Shown here: positions 55,112 through 64,000 of the stretch, in pieces
Position numbering within the stretch: the stretch's first letter is position 1
How the letters are laid out: every line of letters begins with the position of its first letter
Assembly (NCBI GenBank): GCA_035604615.1
Contig: DATNID010000078.1
Location: 12,725 to 76,724 of the forward strand
Source: DATJLY01 sp035604615
GTDB lineage: Bacteria > Pseudomonadota > Alphaproteobacteria > ATCC43930 > CGMCC-115725
Direction: 5' to 3'
Length of the DNA stretch: 64,000 nt
Notes under the pieces: model-generated
The model's database searches: none
What the model saw: the letters and a program-made list of their open reading frames with translations, nothing else
What the model was told of the DNA's origin: nothing
Translations under genes and position numbers: made by a program

Positions 55112-56230
55112 TCAAGCCCGCGCTTCCGCCCTCGGCCTGCGCTCGCCGCGCAGCGCGTCCGCGTGGTTGCCCTTGGTGACGGGACCGACCGCGTCGGCGA
55201 TGCGCACCCAGCTGTCGCCGCCATCCTCGCTCGAATGCACCAGGCCTTCGGTGTCGCCGACGAAGAGGGCATAGCCGCCGGGATGGACCGCCATGGTCAG
55301 CGCCTCGATATTGGCGCGCGGCGGCACGTCGAAGCCGCGCGGCACCGTGTCCCAGGTCTTGCCCAGGTCGCGGCTGCGCGCGATTGCGGTGTCGGCGACG
55401 TGGGTCGACATCCAGAAGCCGGGATGGAACTTCGCGCCCGACATGAAGAGGGTGCGCTCGTCGGGCGACAGCATCATGTGGTCCGGATAGGCGATGCGGA
55501 ATTCCTCGCCGGTGAGGCGCTCCCATTTTTCGCCGCCGTCGTCGCTGCGATAGAGGCCGACGCCGGTGGTCATGAACACGGTCTCGGGGCGCGACGGCAC
55601 CAGCATCACCTGGTGGATGTCGCGATAGGCCCGGTCGTCGGGCCGCGAATAGCTGTCGAGCTCGCGCCAGGTGCGGCCGCCGTCGCGCGTCTTCAGCAGC
55701 GCGCCCTGCTCGATCGCGGCGTAGATCCAGTCGGGATTGCGCGGATCGACCACGATCATCTTGGTGTGGGCGATGCGCGGCGGCGCTGGGAAGGTCCAGA
55801 ATTCCGTCCCCGGCACTTGCCGGATCGACGGCATCTCCTCCCAGCTCTTGCCGAGGTCGCGGCTGCGGAACAGCGAGGCGGGCTGCGTCCCGGCATAGAG
55901 CGTGATGCCGCCGTCGCGCGCGTTGGCCGCGATCGAATAGACGTCCTTGATGGCAAGGCCGTTATTGCGCTGCTCCCAATGCGCGCCGCCGTCGGCACTA
56001 TAGAAGACGCCGTCGCCGTGCGTGCCTGCGAAGACCCCGGCCTGGCCCGGCACGGTGGTGAGCGTGGTGGCGTGGGTCTCGGTCAAGGTCGTGCCGGCGG
56101 GGCGCCATTCCGCGCCCGGGGCACTGCGCTCCAGCACGCTGACACCCTTCGAGGTGGCGACCAGCAAGCGCGAGGGCGCGCTCTTGCCATCGAAGCGGTT
56201 CATGCCGTTGGGGGAAAGACATGCAAGCAT
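55112..56230 (-). CDS. Asp-box (BNR) beta-propeller protein
   Basis: 372 residues with at least six Asp-box motifs of the S-X-D-X-G-X-X-W type: SADGGAHW, SRDLGKSW, TRDGGRTW, SDDGGEKW, SRDLGKTW, SEDGGDSW. They repeat about every 45-65 residues, giving a propeller like those of sialidases and photosystem-assembly YCF48 proteins. No signal peptide is evident, so it may be cytoplasmic. It may bind or hydrolyse a ligand; no catalytic tyrosine/arginine set can be assigned. The start ATG at 56230 follows GAGAGGAGCC. It lies 90 bases after the zinc-type dehydrogenase on the same strand. Confidence 0.88.
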   Translation of the reverse strand: MLACLSPNGMNRFDGKSAPSRLLVATSKGVSVLERSAPGAEWRPAGTTLTETHATTLTTVPGQAGVFAGTHGDGVFYSADGGAHWEQRNNGLAIKDVYSIAANARDGGITLYAGTQPASLFRSRDLGKSWEEMPSIRQVPGTEFWTFPAPPRIAHTKMIVVDPRNPDWIYAAIEQGALLKTRDGGRTWRELDSYSRPDDRAYRDIHQVMLVPSRPETVFMTTGVGLYRSDDGGEKWERLTGEEFRIAYPDHMMLSPDERTLFMSGAKFHPGFWMSTHVADTAIARSRDLGKTWDTVPRGFDVPPRANIEALTMAVHPGGYALFVGDTEGLVHSSEDGGDSWVRIADAVGPVTKGNHADALRGERRPRAEARA

Positions 56231-56320
56231 CGGCGTGGCTCCTCTCTTGGACCTCGAGATGCGGATGGCCTCCAGCGTAGTCCATCGCCGGCAGAGGGAC
56301 AACGGCCCAGAGCGGCGCCT

Positions 56321-57361
56321 CTACCCCATGGTGGGGTCGAGCACGATCTTGCCCATGCCCGGGTCGGCCTCGATCATGCGGTGCGCGTCGGCGGCGCGCG
56401 ATAGCGGCAGAACGTGCGCGATCTGCACCTTGATCTTGCCCTCGGCCACGGCGCGGTAGCATTTCGGCACGTCTTCCGCCTTGTGGCCGGGCATGCCGCG
56501 GATGGTGATGCGGTGGTCGTAGAGGTGGAAGAAGTCGATCATGACGTTGGGCCCGCCATGGGCGCCCGCGGTCACCAGCCTCCCGTTATATCCCAGCGCG
56601 TGGAACGCCTTGGGCAGCACTTCGGGATTGGCGATATTGTCGTAGAGCACGTCGACGCCCTTGCCACCGGTGATCTTCATCACCTCGTCCAGCAGATCAT
56701 GCGTCTTGTAGTTGATGCCGTGGTCGGCGCCGAGCGCCACGCCCGTCCGCACGCGCTCGTCGGATCCTGCGGTGCAGATGACGCGCGCGCCGACCACGTT
56801 CTTGGCGATTTGGATGCCGACCGTGCCGAGATTGCCGCCGGCGCCCATCACCAGCACCCATTCGCCCTTCTGGAGCCGCGCCTCGTTGCACAAGAGGTTC
56901 CACGCGGTGGGGCAATGGCGCAGCGCCACCGCGGCCTCGTGGAAGCCGAGTCCCTCGGGCAGGTGATCGACGGCGCAGGCGGGAACGCATACCATCTCGG
57001 CGAAGCCGCCCGGGCGCCTGATCCCCATCATGCCGCGCGGGCCGTCATAGTTGGCTGCGTTCTCGTCGCACGGCTCGAGCGGCATGGTGCCGGCGGCGGC
57101 GACGCGCTCGCCCGGCTTGAAGCGCGTCACGCCGTCCCCCAGCGCATCGACGAATCCGGCGCAATCGACGCCTGGAATGAGCGGCAACTTCGCTTGGCGC
57201 TGCGGCTGCTTGCCGGCGCGCAGTGCGACGTCGAGCACGCGGTTGACGGTCGCTGCGTGGACGCGGATGCGGACCTCGCCGCGTCGCGGCACGGGCAAAG
57301 GCAACTCCTCGTATTTGAGGACGTCGGGGGGGCCGAACTCGTGGAAGACGATGGCCTTCAT
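56321..57361 (-). CDS. Medium-chain zinc-binding-type alcohol dehydrogenase/quinone oxidoreductase
   Basis: 346 residues. It has a GroES-like N-terminal domain with VDCAGFVDALGDGV near residue 66, then a cofactor domain with VLVMGAGGNLGTVGIQIAK near 172 and DVLYDNIANPE near 235. Zinc ligands are not complete, so a reductase acting on enones or quinones is more likely than a zinc alcohol dehydrogenase. It is upstream of the Asp-box gene and divergent from the luciferase-like gene across 134 bases. Confidence 0.9.
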   Translation of the reverse strand: MKAIVFHEFGPPDVLKYEELPLPVPRRGEVRIRVHAATVNRVLDVALRAGKQPQRQAKLPLIPGVDCAGFVDALGDGVTRFKPGERVAAAGTMPLEPCDENAANYDGPRGMMGIRRPGGFAEMVCVPACAVDHLPEGLGFHEAAVALRHCPTAWNLLCNEARLQKGEWVLVMGAGGNLGTVGIQIAKNVVGARVICTAGSDERVRTGVALGADHGINYKTHDLLDEVMKITGGKGVDVLYDNIANPEVLPKAFHALGYNGRLVTAGAHGGPNVMIDFFHLYDHRITIRGMPGHKAEDVPKCYRAVAEGKIKVQIAHVLPLSRAADAHRMIEADPGMGKIVLDPTMG

Positions 57362-57495
57362 CGCGGTCTCGCTGCGTCGATCCAGGGCGGCGCATCTTGG
57401 TGCGCCGGCCTTGCGCGATCAAGGCGCGGCTCTATCTCGCGGCGCGCCGGCAGTGTTAGACTTCGGCAAAACCGGATCGAAGTGGAGGCTGCGCC

Positions 57496-58545
57496 ATGGA
57501 CTTCGGCTATTTCACGCTGAGCGACAACCACTACGACAACAACACGCGCGATGCCAATACCTTCGTCGCCGACATTTTCGACGAGGCGATTTATGCCGAG
57601 GAGGTCGGGCTCCATTCCGCCTGGATCGGCGAGCATCATTTCAGCTCTCTGGGCGTGCTGTCCTGCCCCGACATCGTGCTCGCCTACGTCGCCGCGCGCA
57701 CCAAGCGCATCCGGCTCGCGCCGGCGGTGACGGTGCTCCCGCTGCATCATCCGATCCGGGTCGCCGAACAATGGGCCACGCTCGATCTCCTGAGCGGCGG
57801 GCGGGTCGATTTCGCCGCCGGGCGCGGCTACGACCGGCGCGAATACCAGCCCTTCAAGGTCTCGTTCGACGACAACCAGCCGATCTTCGAGGAAGGCATG
57901 GAGATCGTGCGGCGCCTGTGGCAGGCGGACGAGCCCATGTCGTGGCAGGGCCGCCACTACCAGTTCGAGAATGTTCGCATCACGCCCAAGCCGATCCAGC
58001 GCCCGCTGCCGGCCTATATCGGCTCGTTCTCCAAGCCGTCCATCGAGCTGGCGGCGCGGCTCGGCTGCGGCCTGATCGTGGCGCCATTCGCCGCCGCCAT
58101 GACCTTCGGCGGATTGAAGGAGGTGGCAGCGCTCTACCACGAGACCTGCGCCAAGTACGGCAAGACGCCCGGCCGCCTCATGTGCAGCTATTTCACCCAT
58201 TTTGCTGACAACGCGGCGCAGGAGGCGGCAGCGCGGGCGCGGCAGATCCGCTACTACAAGGAATGCGTCATCCCCGCCTTCCCGGGCGATCCCGCCAGCG
58301 CGCCGCCGAGCTATCGCTACTTCATCGGCATGGTCGAGCGTCTGAGGAACGCGCGGCCCGAGGATTTGACCGACAATTCCGTGCTGCTGGGCTCGGCATC
58401 ACGCATCGCCGAAACGCTCGCCAAGGTCCAGGCTGCGGGCTTCGACGAGGTGATCCTCTATTTCAACGTCGGCATCAAGCCGCACGCCCAGGTCAAGGAC
58501 GAGATGGCGCGCTTCATGAAGGAGGTCGCGCCCCAGTTCCGATGA
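57496..58545 (+). CDS. LLM-class flavin-dependent oxidoreductase
   Basis: 349 residues. It begins MDFGYFTLSDNHY. GEHHFSSLGVLSCPDIV near residue 50, RLAPAVTVLPLHHPIRVAEQ near 75 and GGRVDFAAGRGYDRREY near 100 are typical luciferase-like flavin-site segments. It is a two-component monooxygenase or an F420/FMN enzyme; no flavin reductase is nearby. GTGGAGGCTG precedes the start. It is divergent from the zinc-type dehydrogenase. Confidence 0.93.
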   Translation: MDFGYFTLSDNHYDNNTRDANTFVADIFDEAIYAEEVGLHSAWIGEHHFSSLGVLSCPDIVLAYVAARTKRIRLAPAVTVLPLHHPIRVAEQWATLDLLSGGRVDFAAGRGYDRREYQPFKVSFDDNQPIFEEGMEIVRRLWQADEPMSWQGRHYQFENVRITPKPIQRPLPAYIGSFSKPSIELAARLGCGLIVAPFAAAMTFGGLKEVAALYHETCAKYGKTPGRLMCSYFTHFADNAAQEAAARARQIRYYKECVIPAFPGDPASAPPSYRYFIGMVERLRNARPEDLTDNSVLLGSASRIAETLAKVQAAGFDEVILYFNVGIKPHAQVKDEMARFMKEVAPQFR

Positions 58546-58751
58546 GGTGTCCCGACTTCTAGGGTCAAAACCTAATCAACGGCGGCTCCGGGCAGCGTGT
58601 TTCGATCCTTCTCAGTCGCGCGTTCCGGTGCATAAATCAAGAAATATGCACCAAGCTCGGATCATTGCATCCGGCTACACGACGTCGAAGATTGCCTCGA
58701 CATTTCGCGTTCGTGCAATGAGGGGAAATCCGAGGCTTCCTCTCGCGCATC

Positions 58752-60851
58752 TCACTCGTAGCGCAGCGCCTCGATCGGGTCGAGGCGTGCCGCCTTGCGC
58801 GCCGGGTAGTAGCCGAAGAAGATTCCGACCGCGGCCGAGAAGGCGAATCCGCCAAGGATGGCCGTCGGCGAAATCGGTGTGGGCCATCCCGCAATGGCCG
58901 AGATCGCCTCCGACACTGCGATCCCGAAGACGATGCCCGCCACGCCCCCGACGAGACTCAGAAACACAGCTTCGGCGAGGAACTGCAGCAGCACGTGCAG
59001 GCGGCGCGCGCCGATCGCCATGCGCAAGCCGATCTCGCGCGTGCGCTCGGTCACCGAGACCAGCAGGATGTTCATGATGCCGATGCCGCCGACGAGGAGC
59101 GAGATCGACGCCACGGCCGCGAGCAACAGCGCCATGACCTGGCTGCTGCCCTCCGCGGCGCTGGCGATCTGACTGAGGTTGCGCACGGCGAAGTCGTTGA
59201 CGTCGCCCGGCCTTATTCGGTGTCGGCGCACCAGTGTGGTGGTTACCTGCTCGATCGCCGACTGAACCTGGGTCGGACTCCTAGCCTGGATGTAGATCTG
59301 GTTGACGAAGCCGGTCAGGCGGGGCTGGATGCCATAGGGATTGGGCTGCGGCAGAAAAATCGCGCTTGTCGATGCCGTTTGCGTCGGCGCCGCCACGCCG
59401 AGCACCTTGGTCTCTGCCGTGCTGAACGGCACCATGACGAGGTCGTCCTGATCTTGGCCATAGGTCGATTGGCCTTTGGCCACGAGGGTGCCGATGACGC
59501 GCAGGGGCACGCCCTTGACCAGCATGACGGCGCCGAGCGGATTGTCGGAGGGCGCAAAGAGCTGGTGGAGGACGGTCTGGCCGATCACCACGACAAGCGC
59601 GGCGCTGCTCTGGTCTTCGCGGCTGATCGCGCGGCCGGCGGCAATCTGCCAATTGGTGATCGGCGGGTAGTTGGCGGTGACGCCCTGGACGGCGGTCGTC
59701 CAGTTCTGGTTGGCGTATTCGGTCTGGCCCGTCTGCCGGATCAGGTAGGCGACCTGTCCGACAGCCTGGTCCTCGCGCCGGATCGTCTGGGCATCGCTCA
59801 CGGTCAGGGTCGAGGCGCTGCCGGCGCCGCCGCGGGCGCCTAAGCTCGTCACCGCACCCGGGACGACGACGAGCAGGTCGGTGCCGAGGCTTTCGAGCTG
59901 CTTGCGCACGGCATCGTTGGCGCCTTGCCCGATGGCTACCATCGCAATCAGTGCGGCGACGCCGATGAAGACGCCGAGCATGGTCAGCGCCGACCGCATC
60001 ATGTTGCGCGCGAGCGCTTGCATGGCGGCGGCCAAGATCATCAGACCGAAGGCCCAGGACAGCGGCGCTCCGTTCCTCATTTCCACGTGGGCATGCGGGT
60101 GAAAGATCGACAGATCCGTCCCCGCCGGCGGCGGTGTCTTGGGGATCGTGGACGTCTTGCGCTCGTCGGTGAGGATGCGGCCATCGCGCATCGTCACCGT
60201 GCGGTTGGCATAGGCGGCGATATCGGATTCGTGCGTCACGAGGACGATCGTGACACCTTCCTCGCGATTGAGTTGCGTCAGCGTGTCCATGATCTCGTGC
60301 GAGGTGCGGGTATCGAGATTGCCGGTCGGTTCGTCGGCAAGGAGCAGGCTCGGCGAATTGATCAAGGCCCGCGCGATCGCGACCCGCTGCTGCTGGCCTC
60401 CGGAGAGCTGGCTCGGTGTGTTTTCTGCGCGATCGCCGAGCCCGAGGCGGCCCAAAGCCTCCTGCGCGCGGGCAAAACGCGCCTGGCGACCGGACTTTCC
60501 CTCATCCGAATAGAGCAGCGGCAAGGCCACGTTTTCCAAAGCGCTCGTGCGCGACAGCAGGTTGAAGCTCTGGAAGACAAAGCCGAGCCGCTCGCTGCGG
60601 ATGCGGGCGAGCTCGGGCTCTGGGAGCCTCGCGACATCGATGCCGTCAAGCAGATAGCGGCCGGAGGATGGGCGATCGAGGCAACCGAGGATCGACATCA
60701 GGGTCGACTTCCCGGAGCCTGACGATCCCATGATGGCCACGAACTCGCCGCGCTCGACGGTGAAGTTGACGCCACCGAGCGCGTGAACGTCGATGTCGCC
60801 GACATGATAGGTCCGCGTGACGCCTTCGATCGCGATGACCGGATCGGGCAT
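58752..60851 (-). CDS. macB: MacB-type ABC exporter (ATPase-permease fusion)
   Basis: 699 residues. The N-terminal ATPase has GSSGSGKSTLM near residue 42, LSGGQQQRVAIARAL near 148 and LLADEPTGNLD near 168. It is followed by a membrane helix near residues 283-305, a periplasmic MacB-core domain (about 310-570) and three FtsX-type helices near the end. It drives export of macrolides, peptides or lipids by mechanotransmission through a tripartite complex with the adaptor encoded 16 bases upstream and an outer-membrane TolC protein not present here. Confidence 0.95.
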   Translation of the reverse strand: MPDPVIAIEGVTRTYHVGDIDVHALGGVNFTVERGEFVAIMGSSGSGKSTLMSILGCLDRPSSGRYLLDGIDVARLPEPELARIRSERLGFVFQSFNLLSRTSALENVALPLLYSDEGKSGRQARFARAQEALGRLGLGDRAENTPSQLSGGQQQRVAIARALINSPSLLLADEPTGNLDTRTSHEIMDTLTQLNREEGVTIVLVTHESDIAAYANRTVTMRDGRILTDERKTSTIPKTPPPAGTDLSIFHPHAHVEMRNGAPLSWAFGLMILAAAMQALARNMMRSALTMLGVFIGVAALIAMVAIGQGANDAVRKQLESLGTDLLVVVPGAVTSLGARGGAGSASTLTVSDAQTIRREDQAVGQVAYLIRQTGQTEYANQNWTTAVQGVTANYPPITNWQIAAGRAISREDQSSAALVVVIGQTVLHQLFAPSDNPLGAVMLVKGVPLRVIGTLVAKGQSTYGQDQDDLVMVPFSTAETKVLGVAAPTQTASTSAIFLPQPNPYGIQPRLTGFVNQIYIQARSPTQVQSAIEQVTTTLVRRHRIRPGDVNDFAVRNLSQIASAAEGSSQVMALLLAAVASISLLVGGIGIMNILLVSVTERTREIGLRMAIGARRLHVLLQFLAEAVFLSLVGGVAGIVFGIAVSEAISAIAGWPTPISPTAILGGFAFSAAVGIFFGYYPARKAARLDPIEALRYE

Positions 60852-60867
60852 TTGCGGTGCCGCCCCG

Positions 60868-62148
60868 CTAAAGTCGCGGCAGCGGGACGGAAGACCGGCC
60901 GCTCCCGCCGGCGCCGCCCTGCTGTTCGGACAGGATGACCTGATCGCCGGGCTTCAGCTCTCCGCTGACGATCTCGGTAAAGCTGTCGTCGTCGAGCCCT
61001 AGCGTCACGGCAACGCGGACGGGTTTGCCATTGGCCAGGACCCAGACCTGCCCCTGTCGGGTCGCCGCGCCCGCAGTCTGCGAAGGTGCGGCGGTGGCCG
61101 TATCGGCAGGCGTGTAGCGGAGCGCCTGATCGGGCACCCGAATGACGTTGTCGCGCTGGGCGGTGACGATCTTGGTCGTGGCCGTCATCCCCGGCATGAG
61201 CCGCTGGTCGGGGTTGGCGACGGCAACCACGACATCATAGGTGACAACATTCTGGAGCGTTTGCGGCGCCTGCCGCGCCTGGACGACACTGCCCTCGAAC
61301 GGAAGGTCGGGATAGGCCTCGACCGTGAAGCTCGCGGGGTTACCTTCCTTGACGTTCCCGATGTCGCTCTCGCTGACATTCGTGTCGACTTCCATCTTGG
61401 TGAGATCGGTGGCGATCAGGAACAATGTTGGCGTCTGGAGGCTCGCCGCGACCGTCTGCCCCTGCGTCACATTGCGCGATACCACAGTGCCGTCCACCGG
61501 CGAAATGATATTGGTGTAGTCGAGGTTGACCTGCGCGCTCGCGAGTTGGGCTTCCCACTGCTGGATCGTCGCCTGGTCGAGGATGATCTGAGCCTCCCCC
61601 TGATGGTAGACGCTCAGCGACTGGTCGGCAGTGTCCTGGGCGATCGATTTTTGCCGCGCCAGCAAGGCGGTGCGTCCGGAATTAGCCTTGGTGTATTCGA
61701 GATTCGCCTTGTCCTTTTCAAGCTGCGCCTGGGCGACCGCCAGGTTCGCCTTAGCCTGGTCGACCACGGCCTGAAAGGAGCGCGGATCGATCTTGGCGCA
61801 GATTTGCCCCTTGGTCACTTTGGTGTTGTAGTCGCATTGCAGCTCCTGGATGATGCCGGATACGGCGGTGCCGACGATGATCGTCAGCACCGGGTTGATC
61901 GTCCCAGTCGCCGTGACGGTTCGCGCAACCGTACCGCGCGTCACCGGCGTCGCCGTGTAGTCCACCGCACCGGTGCGGGTAGCGATCCACCATGCCGCCC
62001 CGGCCGAGGCCGCAACGAGGAGTAGCAGCGACAAGGCCAGCCAGCGGCGACGGCTCCGCCCCCAAAGTCGATGCCGCGCCGGCACCGCCTGAGACATCGG
62101 TGACGTCGGCTGCCGCAACAGCGGCCTCGTTCCGACTTGGTCGTTCAT
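60868..62148 (-). CDS. macA: MacA-type periplasmic adaptor (membrane fusion protein)
   Basis: 426 residues. A basic N-terminus leads to one membrane anchor (about residues 38-58, WLALSLLLLVAASAGAAWW). The adaptor domains are a lipoyl half VSGIIQELQCDYNTKVTKGQ, a long coiled coil (about 130-210), the second lipoyl half SPVDGTVVSRNVTQGQTVAA, and beta-barrel and membrane-proximal parts ending near the C-terminus. The start ATG at 62148 is preferred to a TTG one codon earlier. First gene of the macAB operon, with a possible FNR-type site about 57 bases upstream. Confidence 0.94.
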   Translation of the reverse strand: MNDQVGTRPLLRQPTSPMSQAVPARHRLWGRSRRRWLALSLLLLVAASAGAAWWIATRTGAVDYTATPVTRGTVARTVTATGTINPVLTIIVGTAVSGIIQELQCDYNTKVTKGQICAKIDPRSFQAVVDQAKANLAVAQAQLEKDKANLEYTKANSGRTALLARQKSIAQDTADQSLSVYHQGEAQIILDQATIQQWEAQLASAQVNLDYTNIISPVDGTVVSRNVTQGQTVAASLQTPTLFLIATDLTKMEVDTNVSESDIGNVKEGNPASFTVEAYPDLPFEGSVVQARQAPQTLQNVVTYDVVVAVANPDQRLMPGMTATTKIVTAQRDNVIRVPDQALRYTPADTATAAPSQTAGAATRQGQVWVLANGKPVRVAVTLGLDDDSFTEIVSGELKPGDQVILSEQQGGAGGSGRSSVPLPRL

Positions 62149-62204
62149 CAACCTGGGTCTCCAAGAGACGTGGTTTAGGATGCTGTAAGGAGGGCTCGGC
62201 CGCC

Positions 62205-62218
62205 TTGATCTAGCTCAA
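62205..62218 (-). promoter_or_regulatory. FNR/FixK-like palindrome upstream of macA
   Basis: On the minus strand this reads TTGAG-CTAG-ATCAA, nine of ten arm bases matching the TTGAT-N4-ATCAA box of FNR/FixK-type regulators. It lies 57 bases before the macA start, a plausible place for activation of that operon. Such boxes arise by chance, so it is a candidate only. Confidence 0.4.
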
Positions 62219-63156
62219 GGGTCGCTCGAGGGTTTGCCGGCCGAGAAGCCTGCCGCGTGGGGCGAGCACGCCAAAAGGGCGACAAGATCGAATGCGGCTC
62301 GGGTACCTGATGACCGTTTTGGCCACCTGAGCGAGGGCGATAGATCCGACATGGGTCTGCAACACCCGTCCCGCAATGTCCGAGTCACGTCCGATGATGC
62401 ACCGACAGCGGCGGCAAAGCGGAACTGGCCATTCAGCGTGCCGACCGCGCACTTCGCTTGAGCCTGATTGGCCTATCGGGCACTCGCTCCCACCAGGCGA
62501 TCGTGATCGCAAATTTCTTGCTCGGACGCTACAAGGATGGATGTCCGGGTGGGACGCGTCGGTGAGGCTAGAAAGACCGCTGCGCGTGTGCTTGCGCCCG
62601 AGCCGGATTTCGCGCTTCGCAAATTCGAAGCCAGATTGCCCGGGCCGCGCTTGAGCGCGCGGGCCAGCACCGTGTTTAGCGCGACGATCCCGTCGATCTG
62701 GTGCTCGGGCCGCTACTTGCGAAGGTAAGTGACGCTCTCAAGCCGCAAGTCGGATTGGGGTCGATAGCACCGGCCCCGCGATGCCCCCAATATGTCTGAC
62801 ATGCTTCGAAAGCGGCCGCAAAGCGGACATCGCAGCACTTCGCATTCGTGCCGGATGCGGACGTTCGCGAATGCCAAAAAAATGCCAAAACGAAGTCCCC
62901 GCACAGGCGCGGAAATCCGTCACTTTGCGATAGCGCGTATCCGCTTGCAGAACCTATGGATCGCTGCGTCGATCCGTTGATTGCTCGACGCTGGCGAAAA
63001 TCGCGTTCGTCGCATGATCTTGTCGACGGCCCTGTCGCGCGGCATCCGTTCAAAAGGGACGCGACGCTCAAGCGGGAGTTCATTTCCGACAATTCGTTCG
63101 GGAGTTTCGATATTCCGTGCAAATTGGGTCGTGAAGGAACCAGAAAAGGCGCGAGG
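62219..63156. other. About 940-base stretch without a supportable gene
   Basis: Only short frames on both strands occur here, none with a ribosome site plus recognisable protein pattern. Base composition is more mixed than in the surrounding genes, with A-rich patches (AAAAAAATGCCAAAA near 62876). The segment GCGGCCGCAAAGCGGACATCGC near 62812 and a related GGCGGCAAAGCGGAACTGG near 62411 look like diverged copies of one motif. The impression is of decayed or repeat-derived intergenic DNA between the macAB operon and the next small gene. Confidence 0.5.
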
Positions 63157-63172
63157 TGTGATCCAACTCACG
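63157..63172 (+). promoter_or_regulatory. CRP-like palindrome
   Basis: TGTGA-TCCAAC-TCACG matches the TGTGA-N6-TCACA CRP/FNR-superfamily consensus at nine of ten arm bases. It is about 45 bases upstream of the ATG at 63217. Because this window also encodes an adenylate cyclase, a cAMP-dependent site is conceivable, but the evidence is sequence match only. Confidence 0.35.
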
Positions 63173-63216
63173 CGGCAAATCACCAGTTTCCAATATTCTT
63201 CGGCTCGGGGGCGGGG

Positions 63217-63615
63217 ATGCTTGCGGTCGTGCGATTCTCTTTTGCCGCAGGCGGCAACGCCGCTCACTACGACCGGGCATACATCATGGGAAAACGTGCC
63301 GAACACGATCTCAAGGCGGGCCGCAGCCTGATGACGCTCGGAATACGTCTTATTATGTTCAGCCTCTTCATCGCGCTCGTCCAGATCCTCCTGTGGCTCT
63401 GCCAGGGCGAATGGACGCCGTGCAATATGAGCGAACTCCTTCGATGGATGGGCGCGAAAACTCCGGCTTCAGACGTGCCGGGCCTTCGATCGATCCTCGA
63501 TTGGGTTCTGGCAATACCGCTGAGTGCCGAGACGGCCGCGACCGGCCTCGCAATCGCATGGATCGGCGCGTCCAACGCAGAGGCCGCGCCGAACGCTGTC
63601 AATACCACGAACTGA
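63217..63615 (+). CDS. Small predicted membrane protein
   Basis: 132 residues from ATG 63217; an in-frame ATG at 63286 would give 109 residues. It has a clear membrane helix (LIMFSLFIALVQILLWLC), a polar loop with a cysteine pair region (CQGEWTPCNM), and a second, weaker hydrophobic stretch (DWVLAIPLSAETAATGLAIAW). No family is recognised. The upstream part of the same open frame (from 62848) looks non-coding. A CRP-like palindrome lies just upstream. Neither start has a good ribosome site. Confidence 0.45.
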   Translation: MLAVVRFSFAAGGNAAHYDRAYIMGKRAEHDLKAGRSLMTLGIRLIMFSLFIALVQILLWLCQGEWTPCNMSELLRWMGAKTPASDVPGLRSILDWVLAIPLSAETAATGLAIAWIGASNAEAAPNAVNTTN

Positions 63616-64000
63616 CCGTCCTGGCCCCGGTGGGAGCGCAGCGCCATTTCGACGACGATTGGCTCACGTCATCGCTTAATTTGTCTGCGAAATTTTCGCG
63701 CATTTGCAGCGCTTCGGTCACCTGAGCTGTAACAATTGCCCGCCTCGAAGGGCTGGCCTGTCGATCTCAAGGTGCCGTTAATGAATAGCGGCGATGCTGT
63801 TGACCCGCGGTTAGGCCCGTTCATCCCTGCTGGAGGCCGACGACGCCGTCGATCTTTCATAGCCTTTGGCCGCCCGTCGCGGTGACAACTTTACATTGGT
63901 TCTTCGATGGTTCGCGTTCCACAACGCAATTTATCGCGATGATCGGACGCGTGCAGTGTCCTGGCGCCTCTCTTCGCCCCGGCGAAGGCACGTGGGCCAA
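63616..64000. other. Terminal intergenic stretch, no gene seen
   Basis: No open frame with coding character is visible on either strand. The segment is less GC-rich than the gene-bearing part of the window and contains a small perfect inverted repeat CTTCGCC-CC-GGCGAAG near the right edge (about 63976-63991). It may be the promoter region of a gene beyond the window, but no clear promoter can be named. Confidence 0.4.

Noticed and set aside
58546..58751. Possible tRNA or small RNA in the gap after the luciferase-like gene.
   Set aside because: No cloverleaf or anticodon-stem could be drawn; only a short shared motif with another gap was found.
62230..63216. Several short open frames on both strands.
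   Set aside because: None combines a ribosome site, coding-like codon use and a recognisable protein; they overlap each other in many frames.

Overview
The window looks like a chromosomal segment of a free-living, metabolically versatile alphaproteobacterium (Hyphomicrobiales or Rhodospirillales type). The evidence is the uniformly GC-rich coding sequence, strong GGAGG ribosome sites, many ATGA-overlapping genes, and a large number of ABC solute-uptake, amidohydrolase, luciferase-like monooxygenase, molybdenum hydroxylase and UbiD genes. The genus cannot be fixed from the sequence alone. There is no phage, insertion sequence, CRISPR array, rRNA or tRNA that I can support.

Layout. 1-614: tail of an unknown gene and a small membrane-anchored protein. 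670-4625: trehalose operon (otsA, otsB, GH15 hydrolase). 4689-15026: an amidase translationally coupled to a peptide-type ABC binding protein, a complete peptide-type permease/ATPase set on the minus strand, and two further binding proteins. 15057-24093: aldolase, oxidoreductases, a Rieske protein with an amidohydrolase, a luciferase-like monooxygenase, a solitary molybdopterin subunit and a solitary TRAP binding protein. 24285-25042: housekeeping island (cold-shock protein, ribosomal protein S21, small charged protein). 25036-29641: complete branched-chain amino acid/amide-type ABC transporter. 30404-38112: a tightly coupled five-gene operon with a secreted CHAT protease, a FecR-like secreted protein, a CHASE2 class III cyclase and a TpsB outer-membrane pore. 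This is the most unusual part of the window. 38194-58545: a second accessory catabolic region (molybdopterin subunit, luciferase-like monooxygenases, NMT1-type binding protein, LigB-type dioxygenase with amidohydrolase, class III alcohol dehydrogenase, CmcJ-like protein, carboxymuconolactone decarboxylase-like protein, UbiD decarboxylase, asparaginase-like protein, RidA-like protein, Asp-box propeller). 58752-62148: a MacAB export pair. 62149-64000: sparse, degenerate-looking DNA with one plausible small membrane protein and two candidate regulator sites.

How it fits together. The catabolic genes suggest capture of scarce amides, peptides and aromatic or nitrogen-containing organic acids by several periplasmic binding proteins, followed by hydrolysis, flavin- or molybdenum-dependent oxidation, ring cleavage and decarboxylation. 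Several enzymes occur without their usual partner subunits, so partners must lie elsewhere or these proteins work differently. The CHAT-cyclase-TpsB operon stands apart as a probable envelope signalling or secretion system.
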